From Zygnema cylindricum (lineage: Eukaryota > Streptophyta > Zygnematophyceae > Zygnematales > Zygnemataceae), in NCBI GenBank assembly GCA_037447655.1, contig JBBHKE010001542.1, positions 1-41,826 on the forward strand: a stretch of DNA of 41,826 nt. Reading direction: 5' to 3'. A program made the translations under genes and the position numbers. Of this stretch, positions 1 to 9,141 are shown one piece after another. Each line of letters begins with the position of its first letter. The stretch's first letter is position 1. The notes beneath the pieces were generated by a model, which saw only the letters and a program-made list of their open reading frames with translations, searched no databases and was not told the origin of the DNA.

Positions 1-935
1 CCAAAATTTAACATCTATTCCTTTATCAGCCATCATAGATTTGACACTCTCAATTAGAGTTCTGTTTAGCATTTCTGAGACTCCATTCTGCTCAGGAGTG
101 TAAGGCATAGTGAACTTGTGAGGTATACCATTTTCTTTTAAATAAGCAGCAAACTCATTGGAAGTGTATTCACCTCCATTATCATATCTTAAGGAGAGAA
201 TCGATCTACTATAAAGTTTCTCCGCCTACATCCGAAAGTGTTTGAAGTGGGTGAAGACCTCCTTTTTCTCCTTCATAAAATAGATTATGCTGAATCTGGA
301 GAAGTCATCTGTAAATGTGACAAAGTATTTGTTCCCAGCAAGAGATGGTACTTTGGAGGGTCCCCACATATTTGAATGAACAAGTTCTAAGATATTAGTT
401 GATCTGAAATTTGCGGCTTGGGGTAAAGGAAGTTTATGAAGCTTGCCCAAAGCACAACCATCACAAATACTTGACTAATGCTGACCAACCTTAACTCCTT
501 CTACCATATCATTTTTGACCATCTTTTCCAATCTGACGTAATGAACATGGCCCAACCTCTTATGCCACAAAACATTATCAGATAAGACACTAGAGTAAGC
601 AAAAGAAGATGTATTCACCAGGTCCATCCAATACAAATTATTTGGGCCTGTAGTTCCCATTACGACTACCCTTCTTTCTTTGCTGACTATTTCTTTCCTT
701 GTTTCTGAAGTATTTCAAAACCTCTACTTTTTGCAACTGAGATAGAGACCAAGTTCTTTTTGAACTGAGGAACATAGAATACATCATAGAGAGTTCTAAG
801 AACTGCCTGTCCATCTATCTCACACATAAGGATGACAGTTCCTTGAGCCTTTGCTTCAACTGTGGCACCACAAGCATAATACATCTGCCTTATTGGAATA
901 GGTTGCAGATCTGTGAAAGAAGCTTTATCCTAGCA
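1..935 (-). pseudogene. Ty1/copia pol fragment: protease, GAG-pre-integrase, integrase (left end cut by window)
   Basis: Read leftward on the minus strand, this continues the gag at 930-1958. The protease tail ends near 687. A GAG-pre-integrase zinc domain follows (LWHKRLGH near 560, then CDGC near 460). The integrase core runs from 450 to 1, with VHSNMWGP, the second catholic-type acidic site DNGGEY near 175, TPEQNGV near 95 and the NRTLIES segment carrying the Glu near 45. Known family role: cDNA integration of a copia retrotransposon. In-frame TAG stops lie at 930-932, 475-477 and 226-228, and there is a frameshift near 687. The protease active site reads DSR instead of DSG or DTG. The element is dead in this copy. 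RT and RNase H would lie left of the window. Confidence 0.9.
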
Positions 936-1958
936 CATATGAGATGAGCTTCTTGAATCCATGATCCACCCGTGGTCTTTGTCTCCCTCCATTAGTTTTA
1001 CAAGGGCAAAGAATTCTTTGTCATCAGTTTTTGGAAAACTGACAACATCTGGCGCCTTTCCCTTGTCAACTGATTCCGATCTTGGCGTATCAGTTGAAAA
1101 TGCTTCGGTTTTGGAAGAAAGAGTCGGTGGTGTGTGTGGTGTCTTTTGGGGCGTGTACATTCCTTTTGGCCTCCATCCATTTCTGAACATACCTTTCTCA
1201 CAAGCTTTAAGAAACTTAGGACACTGTTTGTATAGATGTCCTTGATTGTAACAGTAGACACACTTGTTATAAGGTTGAAAACCTTGGTACCCTTGAGATC
1301 TGTTTCCTTGATACTGTGCATTAAAAGCTACAGATGATTTTCCTGGATTAAAAGTTGCAATAGTGGATTCCTCTTCTAACACTAGTTCTATAGCTGTTGC
1401 TAAGTTCCAAGCTGACTTATCCAACTTTCTCAAATTTGCCGAGGCTCCTTTATATTCCTCAGGAAGACCTCGCATAAGAATCATAGCCTGATGATAAGGG
1501 GAGAAGTTCCCCCCTGAACATGCATTTTCTGCCAACAGAAGCCTAATACCATTATAATATTCAGCCATGTTACCTCTTGTATACCTATAATCATAAATAA
1601 TCCCAGCTATGATAATTTCATGTTGGTCATTAGCTTTCAAATAGATGGTTTTCAAGGAAGACCAGATTTCTGATGCCTTTTTCATTTTGATATGTGACAT
1701 AAGTAGATCTTCTGAGATCATTAACTTCAACAAATGCAGAGCTAGCTGATTTTTCCCATTATAGGATGCTTTAGTTTCAGCAAGGCTGCCATCAACTACA
1801 TCAAACAATTTAACTTGAGTGAAATAAGACTCAACCAAATCAGACTAATAGATGTATTTCCTTCCATCAAAAATTGGGATCCGTGAGGGTGGGCCCGTGA
1901 CCTGTTCTTCTGTGACTGCTACACTAACTGAAGATGAAGATGATGTTGGAGTAGTCAT
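930..1958 (-). pseudogene. Ty1/copia gag (UBN2-type) with CCHC zinc knuckle
   Basis: I start it at the ATG at 1956-1958, because the reading frame and similarity (an IFDG motif ahead of the UBN2-like core) extend above the Met at 1838. One TAG at 1845-1847 interrupts it where a Trp is expected after KYIY. The core is typical of copia gag: an alpha-helical region with a MRGLPEEYK-like motif near 1475, then one zinc knuckle CVYCYNQGHLYKQC (CX2CX4HX4C) near 1225. It runs in frame into the protease start WIMDS near 955. Role by family: capsid and nucleocapsid of the virus-like particle. It belongs to a different family from the copia gags at 14.4 and 17.9 kb, because it has one knuckle rather than two and no acidic N-terminal extension. 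Confidence 0.88.
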
Positions 1959-2249
1959 CAGAGAATTCAGATAAGCAAGAAACTCTCACAAATGCTCAGA
2001 AAAATGCACACAACTTTGGATTACAGTCAAAGATAGTTAAGGCAACCAAATGAGCATAAACACTGATAACTCCCAAAGTTATAGCACAATTGACCCGACA
2101 ACACTCAAGATATAATACTCAGAAGTTTCCCAAAAACTGTTTGCAGTTTTACTACTTGGAAGTCTGGATACATAATATGTTCCGAGTCCTAAGTCTTATA
2201 CTTGTGTTGAACTGGCAACACTAGTGTACTTGAGAGGTAGGTCAAACCA

Positions 2250-2365
2250 CTAAGCTACCACTGATCTGTCAAGCTACCACTGAGCTACCACTAAGTTACC
2301 ACTGAGCTATAACTAAGCTACCACTGAGTTACCCACTAAGTTACCACTGAGTTCCCACTAAGTTT
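2250..2365. repeat. Tandem array of 11 bp / 22 bp units, (A/G)AG(C/T)TACCACT
   Basis: About ten half-units of 11 bp alternate as AAGCTACCACT and GAGCTACCACT-like versions, giving 22-23 bp double units. On the minus strand the unit reads TAGCTCAGTGG, which fits the Pol III A-box consensus found in tRNA D-arms. The array lies about 300 bp upstream of the copia gag, where a 5' leader, PBS or LTR end would be. It could be an expanded PBS/leader or an A-box-derived repeat. Confidence 0.75.
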
Positions 2366-2484
2366 GACTAGAATCGTATCTATCGCAGTTGCTCTATCCT
2401 GTACAGAATCACATTAAGAATATCAGACGTTGCGTTGTCCGTACGGACCATATCAAATATAATCATGGTTGCCTTGTCCTGTCT

Positions 2485-2665
2485 GTGTTGCAGCTTCGCT
2501 GCTGCGCTGCTCTGCTGCTGCGCTGCTCTGCTGTATAGCAGCTGCTCTGCTGCTGCGCTGCTCTGCTCTGTATAGCAGCTGCGCTGCTGTATAGCAGCTG
2601 CGCTGCTCTGTTGTATAGCAGCTGCGCTGCTCTGTCTGTAAAGCAGCTGCGCTGCTCTGAGACTG
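2485..2665. repeat. CAGCTGCGCTGCTCTG minisatellite
   Basis: A GC-rich tandem array made of CAGCTG, GCGCTGCT and CTGTATAG blocks in units of about 15 to 30 bp. It has little internal decay compared with its AT-rich surroundings. Two reading frames stay open across it, giving Ala/Ser/Gln-rich peptides, but this follows from the repeat composition and is not evidence for a gene. The blocks are near-palindromic, so strong hairpins are expected. Confidence 0.85.
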
Positions 2666-2669
2666 AAAG

Positions 2670-5165
2670 CTTTCCAAAAAGACAACACTATGGACTTAGA
2701 CACATATCTAAGTATGAGATGTTTTGCTAGTGTTTTTGTATTCCCATATTTTTGTGTTATTTTTTTCGGTTTTAATCCCTACAAGTGGTACCATAGTTGA
2801 GAGCCTCATAGTTGAGTTGTTGTAATTATATTGATCATCGTGACTACAAATAGTATACACATCAGTTATCTAGTGCACAAGAAGCGGAGAAGGTAGTATC
2901 CTCACCAACGTTAAAAACTTTGGATATGGTAGATTTCAACAAGAAGTTGCAAATGAAAAAATTAAGGTTTTTTACCACCAAAGAAAGTAGAGCAAAAAAA
3001 TGTCATCTTGCCCGAAAATTGAATTACAATACATCAATCATTGTGATACCATTCTTGCCTAGAAAATCCTTCGTTTGTCATGTACATAAATCATCATTGA
3101 CAATCATTGATGGCAACATTGAGTATATTAACTATATTTCTTACATGTATAGATTGCCTAACTTATTACAATGTCACTCCCTCGCTGTACATAGGTATGA
3201 CTTCCATGCCATTTTCAGTTCTCCGATTCCAAGTTTCCCAATTTTTCCGGATGTTTTTCTTGGCATTTCCTTAGAAATCACTGGGTTTTGATTGAAAAAA
3301 TGTTTGACAAATTGAACCTGTTGTTTTTATCTACTATGGTGATTCACTTTTGCTATTTAGTTTAAATAATTTTGGTGTTTTGTTGATTTGACCTATGGCA
3401 CCAACTAATAGCGGTGGAAAACTTTAGTGGATACAAAACAAAAAATACGTTTATAAAGACGCAGTTCTAGTTTAGAATTTCTTGAAGTTTTCATGATTTT
3501 TGTAGGATATGCTATTCGGATTCCATACATGTAGACATCCAAAACTGTAACTATGGTTTTCACCAAAAAAACAATTTCATCCATCACCGGGTGCCCTGTC
3601 TTTTCAAAAACATCCACCAACAAGACTGTTGTTGCTCAACAATATGAAACACACAAAAAGTACAATGACTTTGATGGCACAAATTTCAAATAAGATATTT
3701 TATTTAATCTTGCATTGGATAAACTTTTCATAGAAGTGATTTATGTATACACTAAATAACAATGTATCAAACCTCCAACAAAATGACAAAAGGCAAGCAA
3801 ACAGCTGAACCGCTAGCATAAAGGACATACTTTTTCATGTTGCACACGAACAGTTATTATAAGCTATTTTATGCACTCCAATGAATCTTTGATACTACTG
3901 TATGAAATCAACTAGTTCTTCTAAAGGGATCGATATAAAAAAATTCACCGTAGAGTACACATCAACACACAAGTAGAAGCACATACTTCCATCATACGCA
4001 GTCAACCCAATAAACTTATATTATTAAGTTAAATTCTTTTATTACAAAATTCCTCTCACTATTGTTTTACCCTAACTCAATACCTGATTTTTTAAATACG
4101 GCAACAGCATAGCTGGACATTCCCCTTCACTCTCCAATCACATCAAATGTCAAGCCTTCACCGAACACAAGAAATAGACAATTCGTCATCGAAACAAATG
4201 TATGCATGATCAAAACAAGAGGACCACGTCATGCGCACAAAAATGCCATAAATATCATATGAAACAGAACAATACATAAGCGAACACACTAAACCAAAAC
4301 AATACATTATGACCCGAATTTGGTAGATCCACCGATTCACACGATATATCAACTTTTCGAGTCTTAATTTAGGAATTGTAACATAATGAGACTAAGTTTT
4401 GTCACCCACTCACACGCACATCAAGCGTTGCCGACGTTGTCAATAGATTGACACCCTCTTCCATAGTAGGCACATAAGAAAGCTATACTTTTTTGGCGGT
4501 TAGAAGAACTTGTACAAGTACCACTTTTGTTGGATATGTTATACACATGATAAAGAGATGCCAACACCCGTCTCATCATAGGCTCTTCAACTTAACACGA
4601 CGCCTTATTCTAACATATCCAACAAAAAATATGGTGCCAACATCTCCGACATTCTTTTCTTTAACGAGACAACGCACCACATTGATTTTTTTTTAAAAAG
4701 GTTGTCAATCTTTATAGCGTACTTCATCGTTACTTCCTTATCATACACATTTTACAACGAATAGTGACTTCATTTTATTTCCATAAGGGATATACTAGTA
4801 TTGAAATCTTCTTGAGCTACCAACCCTTCCTATAAGAAAGGCACACCTCTTGCCATTGGAACTACCAAATCCATGAGACGCATGACATGAAAATTGTTTA
4901 CTACAATTCCCTTTAGTAAGTTAGCGATCATAAGAATATTAAGAAGTAAAAACAATGGAACAAGAAAGGACAAAATAGCTAAAAAAGAACAAACATAAAA
5001 TTAAACAGCAAAGACAAGAGAGGCTGTCGTGAACTTAAGTTCAATATAGATGAATGAATAAAAGGCATTGAGACGTTTGAGTTTTATAGTATAACTCAAA
5101 TGTGGAAGCCGCAATATACAATTGTGGAGGTAGGAAAAATCTAGGTTCGTCTAAAAGTGGACGTA
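2670..5165. other. AT-rich region without a recognisable gene
   Basis: No reading frame here resembles a known family. The longest, 123 codons at 2920-3291 (+), has no recognisable motif. TGGTACCATAGTTGAGAGCC at 2787 is loosely PBS-like on the plus strand. The only clear structure is the perfect 15 bp inverted repeat at 4527-4541 and 4611-4625. Confidence 0.5.
4527..4625. repeat. Perfect 15 bp inverted repeat with 69 bp loop
   Basis: TTGTTGGATATGTTA at 4527-4541 is exactly complementary to TAACATATCCAACAA at 4611-4625. It could be a small MITE core, a hairpin or chance in AT-rich DNA. No target duplication is evident. Confidence 0.7.
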
Positions 5166-5169
5166 TAAA

Positions 5170-5577
5170 TAATCTAGGAACTCATACAGTGGTAAAAGAT
5201 TGATGCAGTTCTGAGACCTCCATAGGTCCTCAGAGTAGGCAGCTCACACGAAGCCTTTAGGATAGCTTTGCCTCTTGACAATTTGAACAACTCTGACCAC
5301 AACCTTGGTAGACAACTGACTGATTTGACTTCACCCTTGTGAAGATAAGACTCTCTTGAGTCTGCTGCAAAAAGAATCAGGCAATTTGCTCCCCTGAGCA
5401 GTAAGTTATGAATGGTCAAAGATGACCTTTTGTACAGAAGCACTCTCGGAGAAGGCGGCTACCTAAAATTTGCCTAAGTTCTAAACCCCTCTCTAAACCC
5501 TCTAGTACTGGAGTACATCACCAATCAAATAACTGTGTAGTACACAAAGGTACTGGTGCCGGAGTACTTTCTGTACG
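5170..5577 (-). repeat. LTR/leader-like dispersed repeat R1, copy 1
   Basis: On the minus strand it contains GTACCTTTGTGTACTA, then CATAACTTACTGCTCAGG, GATTCTTTTTGC and a GACTC...GAGTC hairpin, followed by ATCCTAAAGGCTTCG and TATGGAGGTC. The same blocks occur in the same order at 40566-40941, and the first part occurs at 13549-13739. In the 40.6 kb copy a copia gag begins directly after this segment, so R1 is probably the LTR plus leader of a copia family. GTGGTCAGAG near 5300 may be a decayed PBS. No gag follows here. An 89-codon ORF in the copy has no known motif. Confidence 0.7.
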
Positions 5578-5895
5578 GCCATTGTACGGCATGGCCATAA
5601 CGTGGACGCTTGTCATATTCGGACTCGTTTTCATATTCTCCAAAGATGCCACAACCCAATGTGATACTGCCACGTGTCATCCAGTGTGTCTACGACCATA
5701 AACCGCCAAAGCGTCCATTTCGCAATGTCGCTGCTCACCATGGCCGTCCGATTAGGTCGGCTTTTAATAAAAGTCGTTGAAATAAATGTTCGCAATATTT
5801 ATTTCGTGCGGTACTTTACTGTACAACGGGTTCTATGTTATACCGATCTTTCCATCAGTTAAATGAAATGTCATACGTGTAAATGTTTAAGAAGC

Positions 5896-6200
5896 TATGA
5901 TACCCTATGTATCTCAGCAGAAGTCGTAGCCTATAGGGCAAAGCTATCGGCTACTGGCTACTCTGTCGGATAGTAGGTACCTGGATCAAATCCTGTTTCC
6001 GGCAGCCTTTTTGGTAAAGATTACCTGATGTGCTCTCTGTCTCTTAGAGAAGCTTAGGCAGCAATGGCTCTAACTCCCTCTCTAGTCTTCAGTGACTGCG
6101 GCAAGTGTGGGGACCTTAGAGAGGAGTTGGAGACAGGCTGCCTTTACTTCCCATCTGTCTTTTATTTATATAATTTTGACCTAGAAAATACATAAAAAAA
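5896..6200 (+). mobile_element. tRNA-derived SINE, copy A (most complete)
   Basis: A tRNA-like head near 5910-6005 carries a B-box-like GGATCAAATCC at 5982-5992. The body follows with GGCAGCAATGGCTC, TTCAGTGACT, CAAGTGTGGGG and AGGCTGCC. The 3' end is TTTTGACCTAGAAAATACAT followed by A-rich sequence. Body blocks and tail recur in order in the minus-strand copies at 41610-41826 and 39985-40212. SINEs are non-coding Pol III transcripts mobilised by a partner LINE. The 5' boundary is approximate and I found no certain target duplication. Confidence 0.8.
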
Positions 6201-6435
6201 TCATCAATTTCTAAAATTGACTAGTTAGAAAGATTCTAAGAGTTAACGGGAATCTTTCTACGCTGAAAAAATATATAAAAGAAGATAAAAGAAGTACAAG
6301 AACACTAGTTAAGTTTACTGAAGACTTAGTGTTCTAAGATTTAATTATTAATAAAAAAAAAAAAACTAAACATAGTGGATCAATAGTAGAGTGGAATGTC
6401 GAATTCGAATACCCACCCTCGATTGAAGCACGAAT

Positions 6436-7960
6436 TTAGCCACAAGTTACGGAAGAGAAAATATGTTTGTTGAATGGTTGGCAAAGATGGGGTTTGGTAA
6501 AAAAAACGACAAGTTGATTGGCGGTAGAGCAATAGGAGAATGAGACTGTTCCATCCACATTTTTTTCACGTGTGAAGTGATAGTGGATATTAATATGTTT
6601 CGTACGACTGTGGTAAATGGGATTTTTCATGAGGGCGAGAGCTCTTTGAAAATCACAAAAGTTAAGAGTGGGAGTAGTTTGAGTGAACGAGAGGTCTGTG
6701 AGAAGGCGACGAAGCGAAATGACGATTTTAGTGGCAAAGGTTCCAGACATGTATTTAACTTTAGTCGAAGAGAGAGTAACGGTTGGTTGTTTCCGTGAAG
6801 ACCATGGAACAAGACCACCACCAAGAGAGAAACAAACCCCAAAAATAAATTGTCGATCATCCGCTTGATTTCCCAAACCCGCATCACAAAATCCAACAAG
6901 AAGAATCAAGAAGAGAAAGAGAAGCAGAGGAGGAAGATGGAGAAGGGGAAGGAGGGAGAGAAAAGGTGAGGCAAAAATATTTGGTGTCTCCGAGATATCT
7001 AAGGACAGGTTTGGCCGCATTGAGGTGAGTGGGAGACGCACAATGAGAGAATTGAGATAAGATGCACACAACAATGCAATTGTGCGAGGCGACCCTAACA
7101 TGGCATACACGAACTCTACGACAATGGACCGGTAGAGGGTCCCTATGTCTAATGGGGCATTCCCATCAGAGACTTCTTTTCTAAGTGTGGTATTTAGATC
7201 AAGAGGTGTGGAAACCGGATGACAATCGGACATGCCAAAAGTACCTAAAAGGGCGACAATACAATGTCCTTACTTGTAAAAAACGTGTAGACCTATTTTT
7301 TATAATATTAATACCTAAAGAGTAATCAACATCACCCAAATTTGTCATAGGCCAATGAGACGCTAGCATGATTTTGACCTTGTCAATTTATGTTCTAATA
7401 GGACTTAATATAATTAAATCATCAACAAAGATAATAATGATTACTAGGTTGTCACCCGTGCCTTCAATGTAAATAAAGGGATCTGCACTAATTTATTTAC
7501 AACCATCTTTTACAAGGAAGTGACAAGAGTCTTGTGCAACACACGTGTCGCCTATTTAATACCATAAATTGATTTATTTAAGCGACAAACAAAATATTAT
7601 TGTCTAACATTCTTGTCTAGCTACAACGTATCCGGGAGACTATACCATATAAATATCTTCGTTAAGATTTTTGTGGAGAAATAAGTTTTGACATCGAGTT
7701 GTTGAAGCTCCCAATAGTGAATAGCCGCAAAGGACAAAAATGATACAAATAGATTCAAATTTCGCGACAGGTTTGAAAGTCTCGTTGTAACCCTTCGCCA
7801 CGAGGCGCGCGTTGTACAATTTAATATATCCATCTGCAAATATTTAAAACCCATGTTGAACGAATGGCACGACGGTTCAGCGTCAACTCGCAAAGTTTCA
7901 TAAGTGTGATTCGCTAGAGCATTTTTTATTAATCACTGGCTACCAAACGTCACTTGTCTC
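6436..7960 (-). pseudogene. Ty1/copia RT-RNase H pseudogene
   Basis: Minus-strand order matches copia pol. The RT start, with an ARLVAKGYN-like segment, lies at about 7830-7790. QLDVKTYFSTK (family QMDVKTAFLNG) is near 7690. The catalytic box FVDDLIIL is near 7420, followed by a WPMTNLGD segment. RNase H then shows AAKPVLRYLGDT near 7010, PWSSRKQPTVTLSSTK near 6800 (family SST/SEAEY) and SRTKHINIHYHF near 6590. The frame changes several times, for example around 6900-7060, where a CT-rich stretch separates the two RNase H parts. Gag, protease and integrase are missing on this side. It looks like a 5'-truncated old copy. Confidence 0.88.
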
Positions 7961-8895
7961 CATTTAGACGTTTGACGGCAGATTTTAATGTGGGTGGCGG
8001 ATCTTTGACATCAGCAAAATTGGCGTGAGCAAGATTTTGAGTCCCCTTCAAACGCGGACGTACAAAGCAGGTACTGTGTCGTAAATTTTGCTGAACAGTA
8101 ATAGTAACAGTTAGAACAGTGGCCAATGTATTTGTCGCGAAGGTTGCGCCAACTGATTTGCAAGATTTGTCATGGAGGATTGAGCCAAAGGATTAGGGTA
8201 ACATTTTATCAGGCATTCCCAGTAATCATACGGACACGTTTACTGGCAATAATATTTGAATCACTTCTCCATCAGGTTGTGCCAACGAGGCACTAATTGT
8301 TGACGTGCTGGATTGCGATTGGAACCACGTAGGATCTTGTTCAGCCGACCGGAAATATTTAAAGATTCGAAAAGCACAAAATCTGAACGGCGTATGTACG
8401 GACGAACGCAAATTTAAATATCTAGTAGAGCTACGTGAATGTACTATTTGTACGATCTTGTCATTTCGTTGTACCAACCGTTTCAAAATCCCTTTCAAAA
8501 TGAAAATTTGTACTTTTATCGTTTGCCATTATATTTTGTACGCAAAGTCCTTTCCACGAAGGAAAAGAGTCTGTCGCGCGTGCCTGGGAAACATAAGATA
8601 AAGGCCCGCAACCAGAAATAGTCTGCCCTAGAGTCCTGCAAATAACCCCAAATGAGGATGCTTCCCGTGATGGTGATAATGCCCATTTCTGCCCCCCATC
8701 TCTCCCGTAGACATGCATGCAAAGCATAGGAGATAATCGGACAGGAAATGGAAATGAATGGATGGGAAGGTGAAAAAGATACCCCCTCCCTCTTCTTTTC
8801 TCCATCTAGCCGGAAAAAGGGGGTTGGTTTCGGTAATCGGGTTGAGATCCCAATTTCCCCCTCTCTTTGTCAATCTTGACTAAGACATAAAAAAA
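7961..8895. other. Intergenic stretch between two retroelement remnants
   Basis: No convincing coding region. This is where the 3' UTR and 3' LTR of the minus-strand gypsy element at 8896-11868 should lie, but I could not match it to a partner LTR above 11.9 kb. Small ORFs at 8226-8873 have no recognisable motif. Confidence 0.4.
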
Positions 8896-9141
8896 TTACC
8901 CGCCCAATTCGCAGCTCTCGTAAAACCAGGTGATTGAGGGTTGAGGGCGTGGCTCCCAAGAGGCGAGAAGACATGATTGATGCCAACACTGGCTACAGTG
9001 ATCGCAAACCAAAACGTTGCCAAGCTGGGAGGACAGATTACAGGCTGAGAAACTGGAAGGAGATTCGGCAAAGTAAGTTAAGTGAAAAGTGGGTTCGTCC
9101 TCTAATCCCCGCAGATGGCAAGGGGCCACATTAATTTGATT
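8896..9141 (-). pseudogene. PHD-finger-like C-terminus of the gypsy integrase
   Basis: After the TAG at 9142-9144 the same frame continues with the APCHL motif usual at gypsy integrase tails. It then gives CNLSSQLGNVLVCDHC, WHQSCL, ITWFYESC and a TAA stop at 8896. Spacing fits a PHD finger: Cys pair, hydrophobic stretch, CxxC, WHxxCL, WF-x2/3-C. Two of the eight expected zinc ligands are replaced, the first Cys by Phe (TTC for TGC) and the seventh by Tyr (TAC for TGC), each one base from Cys. In living proteins PHD fingers read histone H3 tails, so I infer a chromatin-targeting role like that of chromodomains in other gypsy integrases. Confidence 0.68.

Noticed and set aside
1-935. TAG recoded as Gln in this organism
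   Set aside because: Several TAG sites align with Trp rather than Gln positions and occur with frameshifts in dead elements; decay is the simpler reading.
2380-2703. Ala/Ser/Gln-rich ORFs
   Set aside because: Two overlapping frames are both open because the minisatellite lacks stops; no independent coding signal.
8301-8873. Overlapping small ORFs on both strands
   Set aside because: Mutually exclusive frames with no recognisable domain.
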